In this document: positions 23,228 to 33,416 of the stretch, piece after piece
Layout of the letters: each line of letters starts with the position of its first letter
Position numbering within the stretch: position 1 is the stretch's first letter
NCBI GenBank assembly: GCA_018417955.1
Contig: JACTVC010000002.1
Location: forward strand, 2,728,001-2,792,000
Reading direction: 5' to 3'
DNA length: 64,000 nucleotides
Source: Laccaria trichodermophora
Lineage: Eukaryota > Basidiomycota > Agaricomycetes > Agaricales > Hydnangiaceae
Translations under genes and position numbers: made by a program
The notes under the pieces: generated by a model
Told to the model about the DNA's origin: nothing
Databases searched by the model: none
The model's input: the letters and a program-made list of their open reading frames with translations, nothing else

Positions 23228-24782
23228 ATGTCCCAAGGTACCGTCTATTTCAAACTTACACTAAATCCTTATCAGCTCACTCTCCCTCTAGAAAAACTCA
23301 TACCCATCATATCTCTTCTTTCTCGCGCCCTGCTCCGTATTCGCTCTACCCCTCCTCGTATCATCGCCTCTCCTCCAACGCGTACGTTCGCCTCCTCTAC
23401 GTTCTTCCAAATTTTTTTAATCATCTATCCAGAGCCTCGCAGGGCAGCCGTAGCTATCCTTATTCGTGTTGTACCATCACCTACGGCCAATCTGCCGGTT
23501 TTACATCCCACTCAACCCTCCTTGAACGAATTCTTTGACTTGGACTGGGTTAAAGACCCCAACTCCCGTCCTGAAATTCTCTTCCTCCACCGCAGTACTT
23601 CTTCCGACGGCGATGCCAGCTATAGTCAAACCAAGGTCCGTAACACCGACGAAGCTCATGTTGTCTTTCCCGGGGGGAGAATGGAGCCAGAAGATGAAGG
23701 TGGTCTATACACTGGTAAACCAAGATTCATTTTTCAAACCACAACCGTTGACTTTGTGCTCTCCTTAGCAATGAGACAAACTTGGGAAGAAATAGGTATT
23801 GATCTCGCTGAATCCATTTACGCCTGCGTAGGACAGCTCGACGACCGTGAAATTACGACGTCCTTGGGGAAACGCCTCCTAATGATCTTGTCGCCCTACG
23901 TTTTTGTCCAACTCACTCCTCACGCCCCTCCTCCCGACCCAATCCCTACCACAACTCTACACTGGACACCTCTCGCTTCACTTGTATCTCCTCACTTGCC
24001 ACCGAAATGGTCTACTGTCACCGTCGACGCTGCGTCCCGCCTCGCCCCAAAACATTCTACAATCTTGCGGGTTCTCGTTCGTGTGTTGGTAGGAAGTATG
24101 GAGTTTCCCGCCATTCTTTTGGACCCTTCACGGAATCCTTCCGTGTCCATAGTTCAACAGAAGACAAACGACGGTCTAGAGCAGGATCGTCATCCCATCC
24201 CGCCACCCAAGCACCTCAAGCTTTGGGGTCTTTCCTTGGGCATGACGCTTGATTTAATATCTTATATGATCCTTCCAACACCGAACAACGACACCAAAGG
24301 TCAACCCAGAAAAGGGGATGCCACCCCGCCGTCTCCATTATCACAGGTGATGCAATTGCCATACCAGAATGTCGCGGAGGATTTCCGAATGGAATACGTT
24401 GCTCCGGGCCTAGCCAGTGTCTTCCCCCGATTCTCTTATCCCGACGTCAACTTTTGGATCTGGTGCTGCTCATCTTCCCTATTTCTTGACATTCTGCTGA
24501 TGCCCTTGTAGGGTATTTGGAAAACGCTACCGTGAAGTTGTTCGCGGGTGGGAAGCAAGTGTTCGAGCGGGTGGAACCAATGATCGCCGGTAAGCTATAT
24601 AACTTGAACATATCTGCACACCGGAGTTACAAATGACTTTCAGGATCAACTGGTCCGGCTCAGCACTAAGCACGTTTTATGCTGCGATACGCAAAGCTCT
24701 CGTAGTAGTCATCGTAGCGCGTGCCTTCGGTATTCTCCTCGGTCTCGCTTTTGCTGGGTGGTGGATATTCGGTGGCCAGTGA
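23228..24782 (+). CDS. Nudix hydrolase with C-terminal membrane segment
   Basis: Hydrolase of nucleoside-diphosphate-linked substrates; the substrate is unknown, with CoA or NADH pyrophosphatases (Pcd1/NUDT7-8) as nearest types. The Nudix box is split by an intron near 23715-23769: GGRMEPEDEGGLYT joins AMRQTWEEIGID, two residues longer between the first Glu and the REUXEE half than the textbook spacing. An intron near 23384-23431 joins the N-terminal exon to EPRRAAVAILIRV. Late introns near 24468-24511 and 24590-24643 lead to a final exon with a hydrophobic helix (ALVVVIVARAFGILLGLAFA) and TGA at 24780-24782. It lies 234 bp after UGO1 in the same direction. The start Met is uncertain because the first 150 bp look weakly coding. 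Confidence 0.8.
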
Positions 24783-25309
24783 TGCACACCAATTGATCCA
24801 GTTTCTTTTTTTTTCACCTTCATTTCCCGTTTCTCTTCGTACCCGTGGATATCTGGATACGCTGGTCAAGAACTGAGCGACGTTGTATCAGAATAGAGTT
24901 TAGGCTGGCCAAGGAGGCCAAATCCATAAGGAGACTCGAAGACCGCTCCCATGAACTTTAACGTTTGACTCAAGTATGATGTCGGTTCAGGAGGATAACG
25001 AAGCATGGCGGTCAAAGATCATACGATTTGAAATTGGGAGTGGGAGTGAGCCTGTATGTAGGCCGCACGAGATAGTTCCATGGACCATAGCAGCCTCTTG
25101 AAAGATAGAACAAGGCACAAAAATAATCCTTTCCTGCGAAACTAGTTTAGTTATCATGACAGAAGCAAGCTCTTTAGCAATTTAACTGAAATTTGGAGTT
25201 TTTGATTTCGCAACGTCGACAATTCTCACTATCATCACCAAAAAAAGCGCACTTTATTTTTTGAGTAGGTTTCGTCAAATTCCTTGATAGAGCCAGCGAT
25301 GATGATAGG
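24783..25309. other. Intergenic, no supported gene
   Basis: About 530 bp between the Nudix gene and the NPL4-derived duplication. No motif-bearing frame, repeat or element end was found. It forms the left edge of the decayed island. Confidence 0.45.
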
Positions 25310-25637
25310 ATCCGAAGCTCGAGCTCTAGTTTGTATGATCTGCAAAAAAGGAACAGCTCTTTACTTGGCGATAAGTTAACATCGAGAGTCTTTATATTCA
25401 ACTCTCGAGGAAATCCAACAAAGGCAACCTGAAGGCAACCCACAAACCGGGCGGCTGTGATCGTTCTCAAAAGTACAATGGGGACAGATTCTAATCCTTT
25501 CATGAGTAACTCCCGCTCCTCCCACCTCATCTGCTGCAATTTGATCCAACACTTCCTGAGGAATGTCGTCGTCGTGTGTGCCTCCAACAGGGGTGGCCGA
25601 AGGGCGAGAAGCTGATGGACTTGAGTAAATTTGTCAA
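25310..25637 (-). pseudogene. Duplicated, broken 3' end of NPL4
   Basis: This stretch repeats, in the same orientation, 30308-30652 at the 3' end of the intact NPL4 gene. It includes the last intron end, the coding part from SPSASRPSA to the NZF zinc finger, and about 120 bp of downstream DNA. In the copy the frame still reads HDDDIPQEVLDQIAADE, then CPHCTFENDHSRP. The next three codons, which carry the third zinc cysteine, are missing, so it reads PVCGLP and runs on past the normal stop. Small insertions (TGG-type codons near 25592) and many substitutions show decay. The 5' part of NPL4 is absent, so this is a dead fragment. Confidence 0.85.
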
Positions 25638-25754
25638 TGGCCCAACCACAGTTGACCTGGATGTCATCACGGTGTACGGTTTCATTGTTGATGAATTGCC
25701 AGCCTACTCCGTTTCTTACATCTCCTCCATTCTGGAAGACCACGGCGCCACCCT

Positions 25755-26874
25755 TCAACGTAGTTTTCTGAGCATAGAGGCCAGCGAAGAGGAGGACGAA
25801 GCTTCGTCGATGGACATTGATCTGGAATGGACAGTGCCTACTACGCTTTGACGGTTCTGTTCAAGATTCTTCGCGTTTTCCCCAATCTTGCAGCGCAAGA
25901 TGATAAGATTGCGTGGAGCCTCACTAGCTCGCACCCGCCGTACCCTCATGTTTGGGTCGGCACAGCAGCGTGCAGGCTTCTTGGACTTCTTTTCATCGCT
26001 TTACCCGCTGCTATTTCATGAGTGAATCTCGACGGAGGCCATCCCCTTTCGAGAAACGGTGGTGCTAGACGCTGCCAATAATCTCTTAACAGGTTAAGAG
26101 CGAAAACCTTGACGATGCGTTGGGTTTGCAGGTGGTCAAGAACCTGTGTTATATTGGGAAGGTTTCTACTTGATTCCTGTCGTCGATGCCTCTGCGATTG
26201 AGGACGACGCGGAAGAGATGTTGGATAATGAAGCTGATGAGGGCAACAAGGTGGATGAGAAGAATCCCAACCCGCTTCTGTGGTTGTTTTCGAAGCTTTC
26301 GTGCTGACTGAGACGCGCACACATCGCTAGGCGGAGTCGGGCCAATTGTTCTGTGATCTCCTTCCCCGTTCCCGTCGAACCATATATCCGATGTCGTTAA
26401 CCTACCTGGTCGCAACAACCGTTAGGTGCTCCCCCTTGGTTCGGCGCAGTGTCATCGCTACGCGTTTGGAACAGTTTTTAGTCCACATCCTTACACCAGT
26501 TTACCGGATTACGGAGGACGGTGCCGTTCGAGATCCTCAAACGAGTAAGTTTCATCCCCATGCCAAGTGCTCCTTTACCGAAATTATACCTAGCCGGATT
26601 CGAAACGACAGTAACTGAACTCCAAGACTTGCTACAATCCAAGGTCGGCGTGGCTAAATTCGTGAATCTCTATAACCAGATCAGGCAGCGCATCTTTGGG
26701 CTGAGGAGAGAGCGCAAGGTTGCAAGGGTGATGCAGGTCGCTACGAACCCTGGAGCGGCGGAGAAGAGGGAGATGCAGAGAAACGTGATCAAAAAGGATA
26801 GTAGAAAGAGGAAGGACCGCGGGTTTCTGCGTCTTTTACTTCTATTCGAATGTCAAACTCATCAGTATGTGTGA
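25755..26874 (+). pseudogene. UTP20 3'-terminal remnant (frameshifted)
   Basis: Utp20 is a very large HEAT-repeat protein of the small-subunit processome. Only its last few hundred residues can be recognised here, spread over all three frames. An acidic block EASEEEDEASSMDIDLEW leads, after a one-base frameshift at about 25848, to ALTVLFKILRVFPNLAAQDD and TAACRLLGLLF. Then come LGLQVVKNLCYIGK, NPLLWLFSKLS (followed by a stop), EQFLVHILTPVYRITEDG and, in another frame, LQDLLQSKVG, YNQIRQRIFGLRRERK and KKDSRKRKDRGF. At least two frameshifts and several stops cannot be removed by plausible introns. The 5' part of the gene (about 2000 codons in the family) is absent, so this is a relic and not an annotation problem. 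Confidence 0.75.
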
Positions 26875-27211
26875 CCCTTCTTCCAGAGGAGGTGAAGGAA
26901 AGGCGCAGAGAAGCTGAGAGACGCAGGTCTACGGGAACTTGTGTTCTCTCGCCAACGCTCTCACTCGTCGGACGTTCATCATCATCAGCTACACCAACCA
27001 TCCGCTCATTGGCAAAACCAATCTGTCTATACATGGGCACTTTCATTTTGTACATTCTATCATCTCCATCATACTGTAACGTGTTGGCGGTTTTTGGGGA
27101 AAGTTGGCTCATTGAGGATGTGTACAAAAATGGTTTACTCTTACAAATTTACTAATGGGCAAGAAATTTCACCTTCTCTTTGGATGGAAACTAGCAACCC
27201 GTTGAATGCTC
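26875..27211. other. Spacer between UTP20 relic and HNH-like gene
   Basis: Short frames on both strands without recognisable motifs. The 26.88-26.95 kb part may be the extreme end of the UTP20 relic, since it is rich in Glu/Arg codons. Nothing else is supported. Confidence 0.35.
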
Positions 27212-28618
27212 TTACCCAGACACCTGAAGCTCTTCGGGGTCTTGCTCCTCGACTTCTGTACCCCCTACCAACTTATGTTCCATCAGGAGTTCAACAACTT
27301 TTGTCCCAGGATATGTTTGCCATTCGGGGTCCTCCATGTGAATCCCTTCCTCCCTGGCCTTGTCTATCAAACCCTGAGCATCATCAGGAAAATCCTGCTT
27401 GATATCTCCACCCAGGAAGTGAACTCCAAGGCAGCACTTGAATTGATCTCGCAAGAAGTCATCTCTTGGACACTGAGACGGATCTCCAGACATAGGCAGT
27501 TGAGTGCCATTTTGTAAAAGATTGGTCTGGAGGTCTTCAAAGATGACAATTCTATACTTATCCTGAAATAACGATGAGCAGGATGAATGAATAATGAAGA
27601 AATGTATACATCAATGTCAACCCCAAACTTGTTATTGGTGAAGGGTTCCACCAAATCTTGCACAAGGGTAACAATGTTTTCAGGGACCTTACAGGCATTG
27701 ACAACGTCAACTCGACCAGAGAAGGTTTGACTGGGTTTACGACACTGGAAAGAATCATTAGAATCATACCTACATAAGCATATGTTAGTGACAAACCTCA
27801 TTCGCCCACACAGGTGGAATGATCCAACAAAGCTGGGTGTTCATCACAGAACCAGTTATGAAACATTTTCCCTGGTCCCGCTGTTTGACAGCAGCTATTA
27901 AACCATTGCTCATATCATTCTAGTTCAAAAAGAGTGTTGAGCACACATCTCCAGAAGAGAAAAAGCAACACACGTGTAGTGGTGTGAATTCTCCATCAGG
28001 GTCATAAGCTGACGATCCTAGCATGGAGTCTCGCTCATGAAAAGATGGCCATGGCTCGCCAACACCATTTCCGTCGATACGTCTTCCATAAAGTCGATTA
28101 TCATATGATTCTGCTCCCCGCCATTTATTAGCATCATGACTTTCAGGTTAAATACAAAAAGAAAAAGACACCTGAGTACGCAGCATAGTCTCCTGGCTGG
28201 ACAAACTCCATAGAAGAAGCATCGAAAGGGAGTCCATTGCGAACAGCCGAATAACGCAGAACATCATATTCATAAACCGTTGCACGCCATAGCTTGTATG
28301 GCGCAAACCAAGGTTCGGTTTTGTCCTGGTCAAGCAAATCCAACCAGCGATAAAGCGTTGCGATTGTTAGCGACGGGTGCCTTTGTAAATTTAAACCTGG
28401 CAATAAAAATGAGCCTTTGAAACAAGATGAACAAAACATCATACCCCCGCATACCCGAAAAGATCTGTACTGATTGTCGCAAATAAGAAAAAAGTTCCAT
28501 CCCAAGCGCACTGCGTGACTGAAACTGAAAACACATATAACACTCATATAATGATAACTTAACAAATGAAAACTCACAATCTGTTTTTCTCAACAGGAAC
28601 TTCTGAGATGGACGGCAT
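27212..28618 (-). CDS. HNH-like nuclease-domain protein (fungal, function unknown)
   Basis: Reads through about seven short exons. The start MPSISEVPVEKNRL (ATG at 28618) is followed by CAWDGTFFLFATISTDLFG, then ATLYRWLDLLDQDKTEPW and GVGEPWPSFHERDSMLGSSA. Near 27.95-27.80 kb, AAVKQRDQGKCFITG and then CWIIPPVWANE match the 'C-x-x-TG ... x-h-I-I-P' pattern of HNH_2-type domains common in mushroom genomes, but with Trp where the catalytic His is expected. The C-terminus reads QCRKPSQTFSGRVDV, DKYRIVIFEDLQ and GDPSQCPRDDFLRDQFKCC, and stops at 27212. The exons are open, unlike the flanking relics, so the gene may be alive. The domain call is weak because the key His is missing. Confidence 0.55.
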
Positions 28619-28887
28619 GAAGACTTTGAAAGGACAGAGAGCAAGAACGGAGCAAGGAGAGGTCTGAGAATCTGTACGGCTTACTACGCAAGCACTAGTC
28701 GAGCTCGGTAACCGCACTGCAGCATTCTTGCTCTACATTTTCCTAACATTTTCCACCGCGTGCATCACTGCATTGTTCAAGTACCCATGTACCTGATCAT
28801 TATAACATACAAAATTTGAATGTCGTTTTTGCGAAGTGCCTTACAGAAAAGGTGCGAAGAGGCTGTGCTTACCTGTGCAGCTGCTTA

Positions 28888-29033
28888 CAGCCATGTGCGG
28901 AACATAGGGCGCGGCATGATTATTTTTTTTTCGCCAAATAAACAAACAGATTTATGTAGTTGCAAAGTATTCTCTATGTAGCACACTCAAAAGTCATCCA
29001 TTCGGCTTGAAATTAGATCCATTCGACGCAAAT
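28888..29033 (+). repeat. Left terminal inverted repeat of the 752-bp element
   Basis: About 146 bp, matching the reverse complement of 29491-29639, including the shared blocks ATTCGGCTT and TTAGATCCATTCGACGC near the inner edge. Confidence 0.85.
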
Positions 29034-29490
29034 TTTGAATCTGCATCTGAGAGTATATAATTTTTCACTGCGAAGAATAAATGAATGTGTAATTGTGTAC
29101 ATGACAAAACTGTAAGAGGGACGTTGACGTGGCAGCCTCCAGCCTTGATTCTCGTCCACCCTGTCTGCACGTTGACCTTTATATACATTTGTAAAGCTGC
29201 TGCCCCCTTCAATTCATCTGAATTATGTCACAGGTTGCAGGGCATGAATGGGTCGGGCCACGTCCGCTCTTCCGGAATCATTGATCAAGCAGGATAAAGC
29301 ACCACAATGAAGCTTACAATAATGCCCCTCCTTCAGAAACTTGACCTGAAGGTCTGAGCTGCCCAAAAGACGCAACGGGAACGTTGAAGTGTGGATGTTG
29401 CGTATCGAACGTCACAGATGATCGCTTCTGACAGTACGGTGGTTATTTCTTGCGGTCGATGGAACATGGACACATCAACGTGTGCAGATT

Positions 29491-29639
29491 TGAAATCGGC
29501 GTCGAATGGATCTAATTTAAAGCCGAATGGACGACTTTTGAGCGTGCTACATAGAGAATACTTTGCAACTACATAAATCTGTTTGTTTATTTGGCGAAAA
29601 AAAAAAATCATGCCGCGCCCTATGTTCCGCACATGGCTG
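29491..29639 (-). repeat. Right terminal inverted repeat of the 752-bp element
   Basis: Inverted partner of 28888-29033, differing mainly in single substitutions and the length of the A/T run near 29597-29608. Confidence 0.85.
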
Positions 29640-29658
29640 TAAGTTCTAACCACTCATC

Positions 29659-30260
29659 ATGTCTAAGTACGACACCCTTTCTGACAACCAACTTGGTCGG
29701 CCCAAAATGAATCGGTGAGTTCTCAATCAGATCATCTACCGCCTTTTGTGGCTGAACGACATGTAAGCTATTCTGGAACCTTTCACCTTCATTACCTCCT
29801 ATCTACTAATAGGTAAGGAGATACGCGGGAAGCTCATCAGGGCGTCCAATACTTAGCTGAACGTCCTAACAGACAAACTGCTGGTCATCACGAAAGTGGT
29901 CAACATGTTGTTGTATGCAGCAGTATGCTGCGAGTCGGATGTCAGCAGCTGCTATTGGGTAACCTGCCTGATCTTCCAGAGGGTGGATGATATAGAGGAC
30001 GATTCCCAGCTTCAGGGTGGGAAGCCAGGTGTCACTTTTCCCTTCTCCTTCAAGGCTTTTACAGTCAGACTCTACTTAGTTGCACACGAGATTGATATGG
30101 AATACCACAAACGATTAACAGGGTGACTTATGTGTATTTTGCTTATCAAGACCTCTTTTCCCTCCGCAACAATCCCACAATCGCGACTACGTTCCACTTG
30201 TCAATCTCATTGGAGTGTTTTTCCAAATCCGCGATGACTTCATGAACCTGCGGACGTGGC
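29659..30260 (+). pseudogene. Geranylgeranyl-diphosphate synthase relic
   Basis: Fragments of a Bts1/GGPPS-type prenyl synthase in order but in different frames. MSKYDTLSDNQLG (29659) comes first, then KEIRGKLIRAS (29818), TDKLLVITKVVNML (29871), and VDDIEDDSQL (about 29983), the first Asp-rich motif region. YVYFAYQDLFSLRNNPTIATT follows (about 30130). Last comes DYVPLVNLIGVFFQIRDDFM (30182-30245), the second Asp-rich motif. The stretch between the motifs is far too short, with the catalytic middle deleted. A stop splits the RAS...LNV exon, and the 3' third is missing. It abuts the NPL4 downstream region. The enzyme would make C20 prenyl donors; the working copy must lie elsewhere. Confidence 0.8.
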
Positions 30261-30438
30261 CGCTGATTTACCTCGAAGATTTTGATGTGCACTGCTAGAA
30301 ATGTCCAATACTAGCTTGAGCCCTAGTCTGTATGAACTGCAAAAAAGCAATAGCCAATGTATGCTCTTTACTTGTCAATAAGTTAACATCAAGAGTCTTC
30401 AGGCTGAAACTCTCAAGTGAATCCAGTAAATATGTACA

Positions 30439-32705
30439 TTACAGAGGCAACCCACAAACATCACAGTCTGGGCGACTGTGATCGTTCTCAAAAGTACAAT
30501 GGGGACAGATTCTAATCCTTTCATGAGTAGCTCCGGCTCCTCCCACCTCATCTGCTGCAATTTGATCCAACACTTCCTGAGGAATGTCGTCGTCGTGTGT
30601 GCCTCCAACGGCCGAAGGGCGAGAAGCTGATGGACTTGAGTAAAATTGTCTGTGCTACGAAATGAACAAGAAAACTTACGGGCACTTTCACGGGTAAACG
30701 CCATGAGCGTTTGCCAGCTGTCCGTTGATAGAAGAGGGTCTAATTCCGAGATATTATCCAGGAGCGTAGGCGATGATACAATTTTCATAAAGAGCTTCAC
30801 GTCCTCCTAAGTCGAGCAGCGTGAGTGAATATATATATTATTCGTACGAAACTTACAGGTGAAATTAATTGTGTCGTTTCGAGGAAGGCGATGAGATGCC
30901 AATTGCTCAGCCACCTCGCCAGCTCAATCTTCTTGTACGTTTCTCCCGGGCGAATCGAGGGTGCGTCCAACTTGAAAAGATGCGCCATAACCCTTTCGAG
31001 CGTTTGATCTTCCAGCCCCGGCCGGTTCTCAATATTAAACTCGACGGAACGGAAGAGAGGCGACGGGTTTTGCGGAAATCCGTGTGTGACCTATCAACGT
31101 AAAATCGTCGAATGACACAGAGGAATATTGCTAGTACTGCACGCACATTGACAAGAAGATATTCGACTGGGAAACAAGGCTTTGCGCTCTTCTTTACTTC
31201 CAGTCCGTATTCGTTCTTAAACGAAAAGAATACATCAGGAACATATCTTGCGGAATCTTGGGTCCGGTCTTCTTCCTTGACTCGCACGATGCCAGGATCG
31301 ACGCTGGCTTCAATCATGTCTGCCTCAACCATCGCTACGGCCTGCTCGGATACTTGATAGGCAGAAATATCAACCTGGCCGTCCTCCGTCCCCGTTAAGA
31401 CAGCTGTCACGAGGCGAGAAGCAAAACTCCCAGTAGGCGACGAGCGCGAATGCGTGGGATTAGCCTTTTGCATCGTAGCAGCAAACACAGCTTCTAAAGA
31501 TGACAAGAAAAAGGATTGCGGATGTCGCTTGTAGACGTTCTTCGTCCTGTCTTCTGGTGTTGGGTCCAAATCAGTGAAGATATACCCAACCAAAGTCAAA
31601 GGTGTAAAAGCAGACGCGGACAACTCTCGAATCCTTGTCTCGTCTTCCCATGGCCATCCTAGGGTAAGGCCGTCGAGCTCCCCTTGTTGTGGAGGCTCAT
31701 AGATGGCTTCCACGACGGCTTTCACGCCCATAGGTACTTTGTCGTAGGGTTCATACCGTCCGACGAGCCACCCGAATCTTTGTAAACCAGTTTTCCGCCA
31801 CGCCTGAAGAAAACGATCGATGATGTCCGTAGAGGCAATCTCCAGATGATCTACCATGCGGTATGGCTGAGATTGAAGAGTAATTGCCGATGGTTGACAA
31901 GCTGTGCATATACCAGCCGGCCATGGTGGGTGAGTTGCAGATGGACATGGGACTTTGACCTTGTACGATGCTGGGTTTAGGGGAGGAAGGGTGGATGCAG
32001 CTGATGCTGTAGGTTTTGGCGTAATCTTGCGCAAGTACGCGTGGTACGATAGATGTTTGATTGAATTCTCCTTGTGATATGCAGCATCGAATGGTTCAAG
32101 GGGCATACAATAATCACACATGCCGTTCAGTCCGTGCTTGCAGAAACGTGAATCGCGTCCTCGCGGAATTTTGCCTAATTGCGCGCGCCAGTACTCGTCA
32201 ACTGGATCTTCTTTCACCAACTCCCAAGGTCGTTTCGCTGCAACGACAGGTGGAGGTACGGTGGAAGAGGACGGCGTAGTGGAAGTACTTTCTAATGACT
32301 TCTTCGACTGATATCCCACAAAAACAAGGTCACCATGACTTGAAGAGGAGGATTCAATTTTTTGTCAAAACAAAGCATAGAAATCGACACTCACTTGAGT
32401 CCGAGGTTCTTGAGTGTTCTACCCTTCAAGGTGGACGCTTTAGCTTCATTGCCGCGGGGTTGATTTGAAAGGGTCACGCTTGATGGATCTGCATCAGGCG
32501 AGGTTTCTAGTATCTGTAGCGAAGATGGCAATCGATAACATGAGTATGACGAGGATATAACGAAGGATTGCATACCTTCGCCAGCAATTGAGATATATCG
32601 CTATTGGGATCTAATTCAAACCGAAAATTGCCATCTTTCGATCTAACCCTAATCAACTGCAGTACTTGAGCGTGCATAGCTATATATGAAACGAGGACTG
32701 ACCAT
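30439..32705 (-). CDS. NPL4: Nuclear protein localisation 4, Cdc48 cofactor
   Basis: With Ufd1 it recruits Cdc48/p97 to ubiquitinated proteins for ER-associated degradation. The N-terminal UBX-like fold starts LIRVRSKDGNFRFELD (32.67 kb). The frame continues through introns near 32520-32573 and 32330-32395 into a long exon. That exon carries the zinc motif CKHGLNGMCDYCMPLEPFD, the MPN-like domain (FGWLVGRYEPYD, YIFTDLDP) and RYVPDVFFSFKNEYGLEV. Introns follow near 31095-31145 (GTGCGT donor), about 30800-30857, and two near 30623-30678. It ends with the NZF finger CPHCTFENDHSRPDCDVCGLPL and TAA at 30439-30441. The likely start is an ATG at 32703-32705 immediately followed by a GTCAGT donor, giving a one-codon first coding exon. 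The alternative is Met at 32678. Confidence 0.92.
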
Positions 32706-33416
32706 TTTTGCTGTAGAGATGGATGTTGAGGATAAGATATAATAAGCCTTGAGGGCACTTGTGACTTGAGAGCGAAACGCGTCGACGCGTAATTGCTGAC
32801 TAAGCCATCAAACCAATTTACGGCCCGTTTGGTTGATCCACAAGCGACTCGCAAGTCGACCGCAAGTACTCGCAAAATGCAATAAGTGATGCAAAGGAAG
32901 CAATAAAGCAAACAAGGTAAGCAATGTCTTTACAAGACAGTGCAAAAATTTGTCCCTGAATCATGAGTTGATGGAATTAAGTATTTGAAGACTCGTGTGG
33001 CTCAAATTGCCGGCCCGAACTGGAATATGGAATAACCTAACGTTAAGTTCAACGTCACCTTGAACATAAGCTCTCACAAAGCTCTCACTGTCAATTCTTC
33101 GGTCTCTTGCCAACCGTATCTTTGTGGACACCTGGCAAGCTATTTGGGTTGAATTTCTTGCCTTAGATCGGCAATTAACAATTCAAGAAGCAGCAGTGGC
33201 GTGTAACTGGCTCGATGTGTCGCAATTTTGTGTACCGATGGCGAATCAAGACTCTTGCTGCCATATGTTCACCGCCTGTATCATGGAATGCGCATATTAG
33301 GGTCGTTGTGCCCTTTCTCAAAAGCAAGCAAAATCATGACTTGAAGCCAACGACCACCCCTTCTGGAGCCTTACTCGATTTTTTTCATTGGGGCACGATT
33401 AGTATTTTTCTTTGAC
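32706..33416. promoter_or_regulatory. Divergent intergenic region NPL4 / bZIP
   Basis: 711 bp without a supported gene, between two genes transcribed away from each other. It contains an ACGCGT-like site near 32780 (aacgcgtcgacgcg) and AACGTTAAGTTCAACGTCACC near 33040, which has two AACGT cores. No mobile element was recognised. Confidence 0.4.

Larger units (their letters stand above)
28888..29639. mobile_element. Non-autonomous TIR transposon (MITE-like), 752 bp, TA target duplication
   Basis: The two ends are long inverted repeats. CAGCCATGTGCGGAACATAG at 28888 is matched on the other strand at 29639. Similarity continues inward about 145-150 bp with a handful of mismatches and an A-run length difference. 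The dinucleotide TA flanks both ends (28886-28887 and 29640-29641), as with Tc1/mariner-type insertion. The interior (about 29035-29490) holds no transposase frame. It sits between the HNH-like gene and the GGPP-synthase relic. The superfamily is inferred from TA plus CAG ends; no transposase is present to confirm it. Confidence 0.88.

Noticed and set aside
25755..26874. Programmed frameshifting or heavy splicing to rescue UTP20
   Set aside because: Several independent stops and frame changes occur within conserved blocks, and the 5' part of the gene is absent.
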